Shown: piece after piece, positions 8,121-17,004 of the stretch
Position numbering within the stretch: position 1 is the stretch's first letter
How the letters are laid out: each line of letters opens with the position of its first letter
From: an uncultured Maribacter sp.
Lineage (GTDB): Bacteria > Bacteroidota > Bacteroidia > Flavobacteriales > Flavobacteriaceae
Direction: 5' to 3'
Length of the DNA: 64,000 nucleotides
Assembly (NCBI RefSeq): GCF_947495965.1
Contig: NZ_CANMBB010000009.1
Location: 62,001-126,000 of the forward strand
Notes under the pieces: generated by a model
What the model was told of the DNA's origin: nothing
Seen by the model: only the letters and a program-made list of their open reading frames with translations
Database searches by the model: none
Position numbers and translations under genes: made by a program

Positions 8121-10037
8121 TTATGCTTTATTTTTTTTAATTAGCACAACTTGTGCATTATCACTTTTAGAAACTTCTTTTCTAAAATTTCTATAATCAT
8201 TATATTTTTCTTTTGTGTAAGTTCCAGATTTTAATAAAAATCGATGTTCATATTTTAATGAACCATCATCTAACTTAATTAGCTCTGCTACATATTCTCC
8301 AAATTCGGATAATATTTCTTTTTTACTAGGTAAAGACTCGACCATATAACCATTTGGAATTTTTATTTCATAAGAGTCTATATCTAAAAATCCCCGAGAA
8401 ATTTCAAAAGGCATTTTTCTAGAGCGATACCTTTTAGGAATAAAATTATTCCTATTCAAAATATTTGCACAAAAAAGGATTCTCCCTCCAGAAGGTTTTG
8501 AAAAATTTTCTGCGCTAATAGTCACTTCTTCTAAAAACTTTACTTCCGATTTATTATTAGAAAATTTATAATCTTTTAAAACAAGATTATTTATAGTAGA
8601 CCATTGATCTTGATAATACTCCAAAACCTCTTCTTTATCCTCATTTTCTATATTAAACCTATTATCATATTTAATTCCCGTTGTTTCTATACTAGCTTTT
8701 GCTTTTAAAGTTCCGTTATCTAACAATTCTATTTTTCCTTCAATTTTTTGAGTATTTGTATCTTCTTTATAAATAGGAGTTCTAGCTATTACGCCTCCCT
8801 CTGGCTTCATTACTAAAGCCATTCTATCGTCTGTAAAGTCTCCTACAAAACCAAAAGGATGAGTTTGCGAAGTACAATCAATCCAGATATAATCATCGCC
8901 ATTTGGAATTGCTAAAATTGCATGATTCCCTTGCTCTAGTGATGGAAATTCTTCATCAAAGTCGACTTTATTTCTACCTGCTTCAATATGCACATAGTAG
9001 TTTTCTACACCAACAGCATCTAATAATGAATGTGTATAATTTGAAAGCCCTTTACAATCTCCATATTTAACCCTATCAACTTCTGAAGCTAAAATTGGTT
9101 GTATACCTCCTATTCCAACTTGTACACTTATATACCTAGTAACGCTTTGCATATATTCATAAACTATTTTAGCTTTCTCTAAATCAGTATCAGCATCTTT
9201 CACAAGTTCATTAACATGTTGCTTCACAGACTCAGGTAGCTCACCTCTTCCTTTTAGGATATTATTATACATCCAAGATCCTAATTGCTCCCAATTTTCA
9301 ACATGGGCATTATACCCCTCGTAATGAAAATCGTTTAACCTTACCATTATCTTTGGAGCAAGCTCACTAGAAGGCGGACATAAATTCTCATATCTTACTG
9401 CTGGAATATTAGCTACTGAATACGAAATTGAATTTTCATTATTCTCAATTTCAACGTTTAAGTTTTTAAGATTTTTTTCCTTAATCACTGGTTTTAAACC
9501 ACTAGAACCATAATTTATTGAAAACCTATTTTTCTCTACACTAGACATAAAACCATCAACAAAATACCAACTGGGTATAAATGCTGTGTTTTTTGTTTGT
9601 ATTTCTTTTTCAAAGATAACTGTATAAGGATATTGGGTTGGTGTGTATTTTAAATACTTAACTCTATAATCAGAATATAAAGTACCTCCTGAAACAGCGC
9701 TAACATCAATAAAATCTTTTTCCTTTATCTTTTTTAACTCATTACCAAAAGCATCGTAAACTACAGCCTTAATAAATTTTAATTTCCTAGAATTACTATA
9801 ACCTCCATAAGCATGGACATGTTTTCTTCCTTTCTTATTTAAAACAGTAACTACCCTTTTTGACTTCATAACCATATGATCTTGAGCCAAAACATCTACA
9901 ACCATTTCATCTAAACGCACAACAGCGTCTGCATTTTCAGTTAGTTTCTCATCAATTAAAAGGGATTGGTATTTAAAATTTTGGGCAAAAGAAAATGTAC
10001 TGTATAAAAACAGCATTGTGAATAAAAAAAAGCGCAT
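8121..10037 (-). CDS. Exported DUF3857 / transglutaminase-like protein with intact triad
   Basis: A 638-residue paralogue of the next gene downstream. Signal peptide about residues 1-18 (ending SFAQ), DUF3857 region about 40-230, then a transglutaminase-like core with an apparently complete Cys-His-Asp triad: GDCKGLS (about residue 328), GNHAILAI and YIWIDCTS. The C-terminal third is beta-rich and resembles the usual DUF3858-type tail. Members of this family are common in Bacteroidota and of unknown substrate; an envelope protease or cross-linking role is possible. Confidence 0.82.
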   Translation of the reverse strand: MRFFLFTMLFLYSTFSFAQNFKYQSLLIDEKLTENADAVVRLDEMVVDVLAQDHMVMKSKRVVTVLNKKGRKHVHAYGGYSNSRKLKFIKAVVYDAFGNELKKIKEKDFIDVSAVSGGTLYSDYRVKYLKYTPTQYPYTVIFEKEIQTKNTAFIPSWYFVDGFMSSVEKNRFSINYGSSGLKPVIKEKNLKNLNVEIENNENSISYSVANIPAVRYENLCPPSSELAPKIMVRLNDFHYEGYNAHVENWEQLGSWMYNNILKGRGELPESVKQHVNELVKDADTDLEKAKIVYEYMQSVTRYISVQVGIGGIQPILASEVDRVKYGDCKGLSNYTHSLLDAVGVENYYVHIEAGRNKVDFDEEFPSLEQGNHAILAIPNGDDYIWIDCTSQTHPFGFVGDFTDDRMALVMKPEGGVIARTPIYKEDTNTQKIEGKIELLDNGTLKAKASIETTGIKYDNRFNIENEDKEEVLEYYQDQWSTINNLVLKDYKFSNNKSEVKFLEEVTISAENFSKPSGGRILFCANILNRNNFIPKRYRSRKMPFEISRGFLDIDSYEIKIPNGYMVESLPSKKEILSEFGEYVAELIKLDDGSLKYEHRFLLKSGTYTKEKYNDYRNFRKEVSKSDNAQVVLIKKNKA

Positions 10038-10118
10038 TTAAATTAGTATAATTAGTTTGGTTTTCCAATTAACGTCAAAATACTACTTTTCTTACTAATT
10101 TGAAGGAAAAATTAATTT

Positions 10119-10571
10119 TTACTCTTTATTCTTTGTGTCCATGATTATAGTAATTGGACCATCATTTAGCAAATCTACTTTCATATCTGCACCAAAAACG
10201 CCTGTACCTACTTTTTTTCCTAAGTGTAATTCTATACTACTTATAAAAGCCTCATATATAGGAACCGCTACTTCTGGTTTTGCTGCTTTTATATACGATG
10301 GCCTATTTCCTTTTTTTGTTGCAGCGTATAAAGTGAACTGACTAACTACAATTACATCGCCAGATATATCTAGTAACGAATTATTCATTACTCCTACACT
10401 ATCATTAAAAATTCTAAGATTTGCTATTTTTCTAGATAACCAATCTATATCTTCTTGGGTATCGGAATTCTCTATTCCTAAAAGGACTAACATTCCTTTA
10501 TCTATAGATGAAATTATTTTTTTCTCTACTGTTACACTAGCCCTAGAAACTCTTTGTACTACTGCTCTCAT
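10119..10571 (-). CDS. dtd: D-aminoacyl-tRNA deacylase
   Basis: A 150-residue Dtd that hydrolyses D-amino acids (and glycine mischarged on tRNA-Ala) from tRNA, a chirality proofreader in the cytoplasm. Both active-site signatures are present: SQFTLYA (about residues 77-83) and the C-terminal GPITI. The N-terminus MRAVVQRVSRASVTV is typical. Its ATG overlaps the TGA of rsgA in an ATGA arrangement, so translation of the two genes is likely coupled. Confidence 0.96.
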   Translation of the reverse strand: MRAVVQRVSRASVTVEKKIISSIDKGMLVLLGIENSDTQEDIDWLSRKIANLRIFNDSVGVMNNSLLDISGDVIVVSQFTLYAATKKGNRPSYIKAAKPEVAVPIYEAFISSIELHLGKKVGTGVFGADMKVDLLNDGPITIIMDTKNKE

Positions 10572-11521
10572 TTTTTTACAGAATGTATATCTACTCTATA
10601 ATTCTCATCTTCTCCAGAAACCATTTGCACATAACTTCTATACCTACTCCAAGCAATTTCATCTTCTTCTAACGCGTCTTTTATAGCACATTTAGGCTCA
10701 TCTATATGTAAGCAATTATTAAATTTACAATTTCCTTTATTCTCAAAAATCTCTGGAAAATAGTCTCCAATTTCTTCTTTTTCCATATCTACAATTCCAA
10801 AACCTTTAATACCCGGAGTATCTATTATCTGCGCATCAAAACTTAGATCAAACATTTCTGCAAATGTTGTTGTATGTTGTCCTTGTAAATGTTGTTTAGA
10901 TATTTCGGTAGTTTTTATAGCAAGGTTAGGTTCTATAACATTAACCAATGTAGATTTACCCACACCAGAATGCCCAGAAAACATAGATATTTTTCCTTGC
11001 ATTAATGCCTTTACTTTATCAATGTTTTTTTCTTTTTTAGCAGATATACCAATACAAGTGTATCCTATTTTACGATATAAGGCTGCTAAATATTTTACTT
11101 CTAAAAGCTCCTCGTCATTATACGTATCTATCTTATTAAATAATAATACCGTAGGAACATCATAAGCTTCTGCAGTTACCAAAAAACGGTCTATAAATGC
11201 TGTATGCGTTGGTGGGTTATTTAACGTAATCATTAAAAAAACCTGGTCTAAATTTGCTGCAATTATATGGGTTTGCTTAGACAAATTAACAGATTTTCTG
11301 ATGATATAGTTTTTACGCTCTTCTATTTCAGAAATTATGCCAATGGTTTCATCTCCTATATTTTCTATTGAAAATTCCACAGAATCGCCAACAGCAACAG
11401 GGTTGGTACTTTTTATACCCTTAATTCGGAATTTTCCTTTTATTCTACAGTCATAGAATGCACCATCTGTTGCTTTAACAGTAAACCAGCTTCCTGTAGA
11501 TTTATAAACAATTCCTTTCAT
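10568..11521 (-). CDS. rsgA: Ribosome small-subunit biogenesis GTPase RsgA
   Basis: Circularly permuted GTPase that acts late in 30S maturation. The order of motifs shows the permutation: OB-fold N-terminus (about 1-75), then NKID (G4), then GHSGVGKST (G1) and DTPG (G3), followed by a C-terminal zinc-binding segment with CKFNNCLHIDEPKC. The 317-residue length is normal. The stop codon overlaps the dtd start by the sequence ATGA, forming a two-gene unit. Confidence 0.96.
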   Translation of the reverse strand: MKGIVYKSTGSWFTVKATDGAFYDCRIKGKFRIKGIKSTNPVAVGDSVEFSIENIGDETIGIISEIEERKNYIIRKSVNLSKQTHIIAANLDQVFLMITLNNPPTHTAFIDRFLVTAEAYDVPTVLLFNKIDTYNDEELLEVKYLAALYRKIGYTCIGISAKKEKNIDKVKALMQGKISMFSGHSGVGKSTLVNVIEPNLAIKTTEISKQHLQGQHTTTFAEMFDLSFDAQIIDTPGIKGFGIVDMEKEEIGDYFPEIFENKGNCKFNNCLHIDEPKCAIKDALEEDEIAWSRYRSYVQMVSGEDENYRVDIHSVKK

Positions 11522-11614
11522 TAACAGTAATTAGAGCTGCAAAGAAACAATATTAGTTTTTAAATTGTTTTACATTCCTAATTTTTCTATTCCTTAAACT
11601 ATACTAATTTATAC

Positions 11615-11654
11615 AAAAAAGCGACCAATAATCGTTTAGATTATAATTGGTCGC
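11615..11654 (-). terminator. Intrinsic terminator after the small lipoprotein gene
   Basis: GCGACCAAT pairs with ATTGGTCGC, and the stem can be extended inward with a bulge (ATAATC/GATTAT). On the minus strand it is followed by six T. It lies about 50 bases beyond the stop codon of the 114-residue lipoprotein gene. Confidence 0.85.
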
Positions 11655-11704
11655 CCTATTATTTCAATTATTAAAAGAGAAAATTACTACCCTTTGTTAG
11701 TGTT

Positions 11705-12049
11705 TTAATTTTCTGTACAATCAATATCATTTAGCTCCTCTTTAGCATCATCAAAGTCTCCATCAAAATCTGCAAGACCACCATAACAATCTTCCACATC
11801 TTCTAATGCATTTATATAATTATTAAGAGCGCCTTTATAGCTATTACAATTTTCCACTGTTGGGTTTTCTGCATATCTGTTTGATGCATCTGTCCAAGCT
11901 TCTAAATCTGAAGCTACGTCTTGTGCCCAACTTCCGTTTAAACATTTTATTGGGTTCTTAGAACAATTAACAAATAGCATTAAAAAAAGCATGCCTAAGA
12001 TTGATTTAAAAATTAATTTACTCACAGTTTGGTTGTTTTTTGGTTTCAT
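11705..12049 (-). CDS. Small acidic putative lipoprotein of unknown function
   Basis: A 114-residue product with a 28-residue signal segment ending in a lipobox-like FVNC (lipidated Cys at about 29). The mature part is very acidic, predicted helical, and has four further Cys (about residues 35, 67, 87, 111) that could form two disulfides. I do not recognise a family. It is a single-gene unit with its own terminator, divergent from the next small exported protein. Confidence 0.65.
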   Translation of the reverse strand: MKPKNNQTVSKLIFKSILGMLFLMLFVNCSKNPIKCLNGSWAQDVASDLEAWTDASNRYAENPTVENCNSYKGALNNYINALEDVEDCYGGLADFDGDFDDAKEELNDIDCTEN

Positions 12050-12278
12050 TTTTGGTTTTTTATTGGCCTACGCCATGTTGTTTATAGCCAACGAAAATAT
12101 TTATTATAAAGTATTTAAATTCTTAGTATTGTATAACTTGTATGTTTTATTATATAATTGACTGCTTTTTAAGTTTACATTACTCAAAACATACTCCACT
12201 TTATTTAAGCACAAATAAAAAATTATTCTAAAAATGCAACCCCTTAGCATTTTATTTGTCTTTAAAATAAACAATACA

Positions 12279-12719
12279 ATGAAAAAAATAATATTAGGTA
12301 TTGCATTAGGCTTAACATGTTTTATAGAAGCTAATGCGCAGGAGTTTAAAGTAATTACAAGTGTAGAATCTATTGTTCCAAGTGGTATGGGTCGTTCTAG
12401 GATTATTGAGGCAAAAGAAGAAAAAGATTATGAAGAATATACTTCTACCCAAACAGAGGAAGATAATACTCGGAATAAATCTAAAAGAAAGGATATTAGA
12501 GTTAAGAATTTTGAAGAGACAAAATTGTTAAACTTTTACAATATTACCGGAATACGTTTTCAGAACATTGCTGCTAATGATGCTATTATATCTTCTAAAC
12601 TAAACAAAATGTCTGAAGAAGGTTGGCAACTAATACATGTAGTTAGTGCTGTTGAGAGTGATGCTGGCGATAAAGATGGGCAAGGCATTTTTATTACCCG
12701 TTACATTTTTAAGAAGTAA
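12279..12719 (+). CDS. Small exported protein of unknown function
   Basis: The product is 146 residues from the ATG that begins MKKIILGIALGL; an in-frame ATG 45 bases earlier would put 15 residues before a perfect signal peptide, so the downstream start is chosen. The signal peptide ends at about EANAQ (residue 21). The mature domain has a charged middle (EEKDYEEYTSTQTEED) and a C-terminal part with LNKMSEEGWQLIHVVSA, resembling the DUF4177-like fold in which a WxLxxV strand recurs. No function can be assigned. Confidence 0.7.
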   Translation: MKKIILGIALGLTCFIEANAQEFKVITSVESIVPSGMGRSRIIEAKEEKDYEEYTSTQTEEDNTRNKSKRKDIRVKNFEETKLLNFYNITGIRFQNIAANDAIISSKLNKMSEEGWQLIHVVSAVESDAGDKDGQGIFITRYIFKK

Positions 12720-12720
12720 A

Positions 12721-12752
12721 AAAAATCCCGACTTAATTAAGTCGGGATTTTT
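12721..12752. terminator. Bidirectional intrinsic terminator
   Basis: A perfect 16-bp inverted repeat (AAAAATCCCGACTTAA and its complement) with no spacer, ending in a T run on both strands. It separates the plus-strand small exported protein from the 3' end of the minus-strand aromatic operon. Confidence 0.9.
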
Positions 12753-12756
12753 TTAT

Positions 12757-13839
12757 TTAATTATTTACAATCTTCTCTTGATGATTGATAGACTCTTGGT
12801 GAATTGCTTTAAACATTCTTAAAACAAACTCTTCACTTAATCCTTTAGATTCTCCTTCTAAAATCATGGCACCTAAAATTTGGTTCCAACGGTTGCTTTG
12901 TAATACGGCAACGTTTTTCTCTTTTTTAAGTTTTCCAATACTATCAGAAATTTTCATACGCTTCCCTAAAGATTCTATTAATTGATTATCAATAACATCA
13001 ATCTGTGCACGTAAGTTTGTTAATTCTTTATTATACTCTGCTTCTGGATCAGACTCTTTTCTAATTTTCAAATCTTTCATTATCTGAACCAGTTTTGTTG
13101 GTGTTACCTGCTGTGCAGCATCACTCCAAGCATTATCTGGATCAAAATGAGTTTCAATCATTAAACCATCAAAATTAAGATCCAATGCAGTCTGCGAAAC
13201 ATCAAAAATCATTTCTCTATTACCTGTAATATGCGATGGATCATTTATTAATGGTAAATCTGGAAATTTGTTTTTAAACTCAATAGCTAATTGCCATTCT
13301 GGAATGTTTCTATATTTAGTTTTCTCATACGTAGAAAAACCTCTATGTATTGCCCCTAAGTTTTTTATACCAGCAGTATGTAAACGCTCTATACCACCTA
13401 ACCATAAAGATAAATCTGGGTTAATTGGATTTTTTACTAGAACTATTTTATCTGTACCTGCTAAAGCATCTGCAATTTCTTGCATAATAAATGGACTTAC
13501 AGAAGTACGAGCACCAATCCACAATAAATCTATATCATGCTCTAAAGCTAGTTCTACGTGTGCTCTATTTGCAACTTCCGTACAGGTTTTCATACCTGTT
13601 TCCTCTTTTACTTTTTGTAGCCATTTAAGCCCTAAAATACCCACGCCTTCAAAATTCCCTGGACGAGTTCTTGGCTTCCAGATACCTGCTCTGTAATAAC
13701 TTACATCGGTATCTTTTAATTCATGAGCAATTTTTAACACTTGCTCTTCTGTTTCAGCACTACATGGCCCTGCTATTACTAGTGGATGATCTAGCTGCAT
13801 GTCATCCAACCATGTTCTCATTTCTTTTGAATTCTTCAT
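12757..13839 (-). CDS. Bifunctional DAHP synthase / chorismate mutase (type II)
   Basis: A 360-residue fusion. The N-terminal part (about 1-255) is a DAHP synthase of the KDPG-aldolase-like (type I beta) group, with AGPCSAETEEQ and RAGIWKPRTRPG near the start. The C-terminal part (about 265-355) is an AroQ-type chorismate mutase helical domain beginning LRAQIDVIDNQLIESLGKRM. It therefore opens the shikimate route and also carries out chorismate to prephenate, where the other operon products take over. It is the last gene of the operon, 5 bases after tyrA, and ends next to a strong terminator. The mutase domain may also act as the feedback sensor, as in related fusions (inference). Confidence 0.93.
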   Translation of the reverse strand: MKNSKEMRTWLDDMQLDHPLVIAGPCSAETEEQVLKIAHELKDTDVSYYRAGIWKPRTRPGNFEGVGILGLKWLQKVKEETGMKTCTEVANRAHVELALEHDIDLLWIGARTSVSPFIMQEIADALAGTDKIVLVKNPINPDLSLWLGGIERLHTAGIKNLGAIHRGFSTYEKTKYRNIPEWQLAIEFKNKFPDLPLINDPSHITGNREMIFDVSQTALDLNFDGLMIETHFDPDNAWSDAAQQVTPTKLVQIMKDLKIRKESDPEAEYNKELTNLRAQIDVIDNQLIESLGKRMKISDSIGKLKKEKNVAVLQSNRWNQILGAMILEGESKGLSEEFVLRMFKAIHQESINHQEKIVNN

Positions 13840-13844
13840 TTTAC

Positions 13845-14711
13845 TTATACTTTATTCTTTGTTTGTGGTATTCCGTTTAATATTTCTTTAATTTTATTGG
13901 TACTATTCATTTCATTATAAATGCCTTCATAATCATCTGCAAGCAGCATTTTCTTAAAGGCTGTAAGGTTGTTTATATACCCTTCTAAAGTTTCTACTAC
14001 ATTATCTTTATTTTGCTTAAAGATAGGTGTCCACATAGCTGGTGAGCTTTTTGCTAAACGAACTGTGCTTTCAAATCCACTCCCCGCCATGTCAAAAATA
14101 TCACGTTCATTTTTTTCTTTCTCAATAACCGTCTTTCCTAACATAAAAGAGCTTATGTGTGACAAATGTGATACGTACGCTATATGCTTATCATGTGCTT
14201 CTGGATTCATGTACCTAATACGCATTCCTAAAGCCTGAAAAATTGTTAATGCTTTTTCCTGTAATTTAAATGCTGTTTTTTCTACCTCGCATATTATATT
14301 AGTTTTACCTTCATACAAGCTATTAATTGCAGCAGATGGCCCAGAAAATTCTGTTCCAGAAATAGGGTGGCAAGCTAAAAAATTTCTCCTTTTTGGGTGC
14401 TCTTCTAACACTTTACATATTTCTAATTTTGTAGAACCTGCATCAAAAACAACACAATCATCATTAACTGCATCTAATATTTTAGGCAATTCTAAGATCA
14501 TTGCATCTACAGGAATACTTACAATTACTACATCTGCAATTGGCAATTGACTATAATCTGCTTGCTCTTCTATTATTCCTAAAGACAATGCCTCATCTAT
14601 ATGCTCCTGTTTTGCATCAATCCCATAAATAGTAACATTAGGCATTAAGCGCTTAATGTCTTTTACCATGGAACCTCCTATTAATCCTATACCAATTACA
14701 AATACATTCAT
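13845..14711 (-). CDS. tyrA: Prephenate dehydrogenase
   Basis: A 288-residue NAD(P)-dependent enzyme that oxidatively decarboxylates prephenate to 4-hydroxyphenylpyruvate for tyrosine. The N-terminal Rossmann motif GIGLIGGS and the catalytic region HPISGTEFSG are visible, followed by the helical dimerisation part. No ACT domain is attached. It sits between the aminotransferase and the DAHP synthase/chorismate mutase with gaps of 4 and 5 bases, so it is clearly part of the attenuated aromatic operon. Confidence 0.94.
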   Translation of the reverse strand: MNVFVIGIGLIGGSMVKDIKRLMPNVTIYGIDAKQEHIDEALSLGIIEEQADYSQLPIADVVIVSIPVDAMILELPKILDAVNDDCVVFDAGSTKLEICKVLEEHPKRRNFLACHPISGTEFSGPSAAINSLYEGKTNIICEVEKTAFKLQEKALTIFQALGMRIRYMNPEAHDKHIAYVSHLSHISSFMLGKTVIEKEKNERDIFDMAGSGFESTVRLAKSSPAMWTPIFKQNKDNVVETLEGYINNLTAFKKMLLADDYEGIYNEMNSTNKIKEILNGIPQTKNKV

Positions 14712-14715
14712 TTTA

Positions 14716-15861
14716 TTAAAATCTTGCTATTGCTTCTTTTATTTTTTCTTCTTTTACACATAATGAAAAACGTATGTACCCTTCCCCATTGCTCCCAAAA
14801 ATGGTTCCTGGAGCTATAAATATGTTTTTATCATATAATACCTCATCCACAAATTCTTCAGAGATTTTAGCTCCTTCTGGTAATTTTGCCCAAACAAACA
14901 TACCTACTGCATTTTTATCATATTTACAGTTTAGTTTATCTGCTAATTGAAACATTAAGTCTCTTCTTGAAGTATATACCTCATCTAAAGCATTAAACCA
15001 TTCTTGTCCACTTTGTAATGCCGCAATTGCCCCTTTTTGTATGCCATAAAACATACCAGAATCCATATTACTTTTTACTTTTAAAATAGCATTTATATGA
15101 GAGGCACTCCCTAAAACCATACCTACTCGCCAACCTGCCATGTTAAAGGTTTTACTTAAAGAATTTAATTCTAAAACTACATCTTTAGCATTCTCTAAAG
15201 CTAATATACTTGTTGGGTTTTTACTTAAAACAAAACTATATGGATTATCATTAACCAATAAAATAGAATTATCCTTTGCAAAATTTATTAGTTCTTGTAA
15301 TTTTTCTTTTGATGCTGTTGCTCCTGTTGGCATATGCGGGTAACTAACCCACATGATTTTTACTTTAGATAAATCTTGTTTTCCTAATTCTTCTAAATCT
15401 GGAAACCAATTATTTTCTGCCGTAAGATTATACTGCTTAGGTATAGCACCTACTAATTTAGTAACAGATGTATAGGTTGGGTATCCTGGATTTGGAATTA
15501 AAGCTTGATCTCCTGGATTTAAAAAAGCCATACTAATATGCATGATACCTTCCTTAGAACCCATTAATGGTAACACCTCATTAGTTGGATTAACAGTTAC
15601 TTCAAATTTATTTTTATAAAAAGCCACAATAGCCTCTCTTAATTCTGGCAATCCTTGGTAACTTTGGTATTGATGCGCACCGTTATCATTTAAAGAAGTA
15701 GCTACTGCTTTTATAACTGCTTCTGAAGGTGCCAAATCTGGGCTACCTATACCCATATTAATAATAGGTTTACCTTCAGATATTAATCCCCGTACCTCTC
15801 TTAATTTTTTAGAAAAGTAGTATTCTTCAACTGTTTTTAATCTTTCCGCAGTAGTAATCAT
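14716..15861 (-). CDS. Class I/II PLP aminotransferase (aromatic operon)
   Basis: A 381-residue fold-type I aminotransferase. The PLP-binding Lys lies in SLSKTFNMAGWRVG (about residue 234), with the DNPYS and NPGYPTY motifs upstream. Its ATG overlaps the TGA of pheA (ATGA). In this operon it most likely transaminates phenylpyruvate and 4-hydroxyphenylpyruvate (or prephenate) to the amino acids; this is inferred from context, since the family also contains aspartate, alanine and diaminopimelate aminotransferases. Confidence 0.9.
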   Translation of the reverse strand: MITTAERLKTVEEYYFSKKLREVRGLISEGKPIINMGIGSPDLAPSEAVIKAVATSLNDNGAHQYQSYQGLPELREAIVAFYKNKFEVTVNPTNEVLPLMGSKEGIMHISMAFLNPGDQALIPNPGYPTYTSVTKLVGAIPKQYNLTAENNWFPDLEELGKQDLSKVKIMWVSYPHMPTGATASKEKLQELINFAKDNSILLVNDNPYSFVLSKNPTSILALENAKDVVLELNSLSKTFNMAGWRVGMVLGSASHINAILKVKSNMDSGMFYGIQKGAIAALQSGQEWFNALDEVYTSRRDLMFQLADKLNCKYDKNAVGMFVWAKLPEGAKISEEFVDEVLYDKNIFIAPGTIFGSNGEGYIRFSLCVKEEKIKEAIARF

Positions 15862-16685
15862 GCTCTTGCATTTTTATATTCTCCTAATACTTTAAAATCC
15901 TCTGCCATAATCTCTAAGAGCGATTTTGCTTTGTCAAAATTACTATAATTATCAAAAGTAATATCTACAAAAAAAGCATACTTCCATGGTGTTTCTATAA
16001 TAGGGAGGGATTGTATTTTAGTTAAGTTTAAACTACAATCGCTCATTACATTTAAAACAGCTGCTAGGCTTCCTCTTTTATGGTCTGTTACAAAACGTAT
16101 AGACGCTTTGTTAATTTCTTCTTTAGGTAATTCTTTATTGATTGTTTTTACTATAATAAATCTGGTAGAATTATTTTTTATAGTTTGTATTTCTGGTGCT
16201 ATAATATCTAAATTATATAACTCTGCTGCAACATTAGGAGCTATAGCCGCAATATTCTTTAACTTCTTTTCTTGTATTTGTTTTGCGGTTTCTGCTGTAT
16301 CCACATCTTCTACCATTTTAATATGCGGATACGCTCTAAAAAACTCCTTACATTGCAATAATGCCATAGGGTGCGATCTAACTTCTTCTATATCCTCTAT
16401 TTTTTGCCCCTTTAACACCATAAGATTATGGTGAATATTAAGATAATGCTCTCCTATTATATGCAAATTATTATGATATACTAACGCATAATTAGGAATA
16501 ATAGAGCCTGCAATAGAATTTTCTATAGCCATAACCCCTTTATCTGCTTTACCTTGTAATAACTGATCTACAAGAAAATCAAATGATAAACATTCTAACA
16601 AATCTACATTATCTCCAAAATAGTCTTTTGCTACTTGGTGGTGGTTAGACCCTTTTATTCCTTGTATGGCTATATTTAATTTCAT
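15858..16685 (-). CDS. pheA: Prephenate dehydratase
   Basis: A 275-residue monofunctional enzyme that converts prephenate to phenylpyruvate. The N-terminal catalytic domain (about 1-180) has the NSTRFIIV motif with the essential Thr-Arg-Phe; the C-terminal part (about 195-270) is an ACT domain containing LTKIQSLPI, the usual phenylalanine-binding region, so product inhibition is expected. First structural gene of the operon, preceded by the Phe-rich leader and terminator described separately, and translationally coupled to the aminotransferase. Confidence 0.94.
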   Translation of the reverse strand: MKLNIAIQGIKGSNHHQVAKDYFGDNVDLLECLSFDFLVDQLLQGKADKGVMAIENSIAGSIIPNYALVYHNNLHIIGEHYLNIHHNLMVLKGQKIEDIEEVRSHPMALLQCKEFFRAYPHIKMVEDVDTAETAKQIQEKKLKNIAAIAPNVAAELYNLDIIAPEIQTIKNNSTRFIIVKTINKELPKEEINKASIRFVTDHKRGSLAAVLNVMSDCSLNLTKIQSLPIIETPWKYAFFVDITFDNYSNFDKAKSLLEIMAEDFKVLGEYKNARA

Positions 16686-16734
16686 TTACTCTAAATTACT
16701 ACGCTTCTATGTAGCTTATTATTCACTTTTCTTC

Positions 16735-16766
16735 AAAAAAAAAGTTCCGATATGTATCGGAACTTT
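16735..16766 (-). terminator. Attenuator terminator upstream of pheA
   Basis: On the minus strand AAAGTTCCGAT / ATCGGAACTTT forms an 11-12-bp stem with a tiny loop and runs into nine T (three of them in the stem). It lies between the leader peptide stop codon and the pheA start, about 50 bases before pheA, where a simple end-of-gene terminator would have no purpose because the preceding lipoprotein gene has its own terminator upstream. Its 5' arm can also pair with the 3' end of the leader peptide gene (GTACGGGACT with AGTTCCGATAC, ten pairs with one bulge and one G-U), an antiterminator. Confidence 0.85.
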
Positions 16767-16790
16767 ACTCTATATATGTTTTAAAATATG

Positions 16791-16862
16791 CTAGAACAGT
16801 CCCGTACTTCTTTTAAAAAAGAAATAGAATGTAAAACTGTTAAAGAAATATTTATTTATCAT
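16791..16862 (-). CDS. Phenylalanine-rich leader peptide of the aromatic operon attenuator
   Basis: A 24-codon frame (ATG to TAG) encodes 23 residues beginning MINKYFFNSFTFYFFF; 8 of 23 are Phe and 2 are Tyr, with YFF, FTFYFFF and a final Phe. This composition is like the PheL and PheM leaders of enteric bacteria. It is followed 24 bases later by an intrinsic terminator and then by pheA, and its last codons can pair with the terminator's 5' arm. Shortage of charged tRNA-Phe (or Tyr) should stall ribosomes on the Phe codons, free the antiterminator strand and allow transcription of the operon. The start codon is the only ATG in frame. Peptide function as such is not expected. Confidence 0.85.
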   Translation of the reverse strand: MINKYFFNSFTFYFFFKRSTGLF

Positions 16863-17004
16863 TTTCTTATAAAACTGGGGCTAATGTAATCATTATATTC
16901 AAAAACAAAAGCTTTAATCTTTATTTTTACTTATTTTTAAACATATGTAACATATAATAACAATAATTTTATATTTATCAATTATTGTTGCGAATAATTA
17001 AAAC

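Larger units (their letters stand above)
16686..17004 (-). promoter_or_regulatory. Leader region of the aromatic operon
   Basis: This gene-poor stretch holds the leader peptide gene, the attenuator terminator and, upstream of about 16,870, A/T-rich sequence in which the transcription start must lie. A weak -7-like TATGTTTA is present near 16,935 but without a well-spaced TTG, so I do not assign the promoter. Confidence 0.6.

Noticed and set aside
16867-16893. A second tiny minus-strand frame upstream of the Phe-rich leader (MITLAPVL).
   Set aside because: Eight codons without Phe or Tyr and no relation to the terminator; likely chance. The Phe-rich frame explains the attenuator fully.
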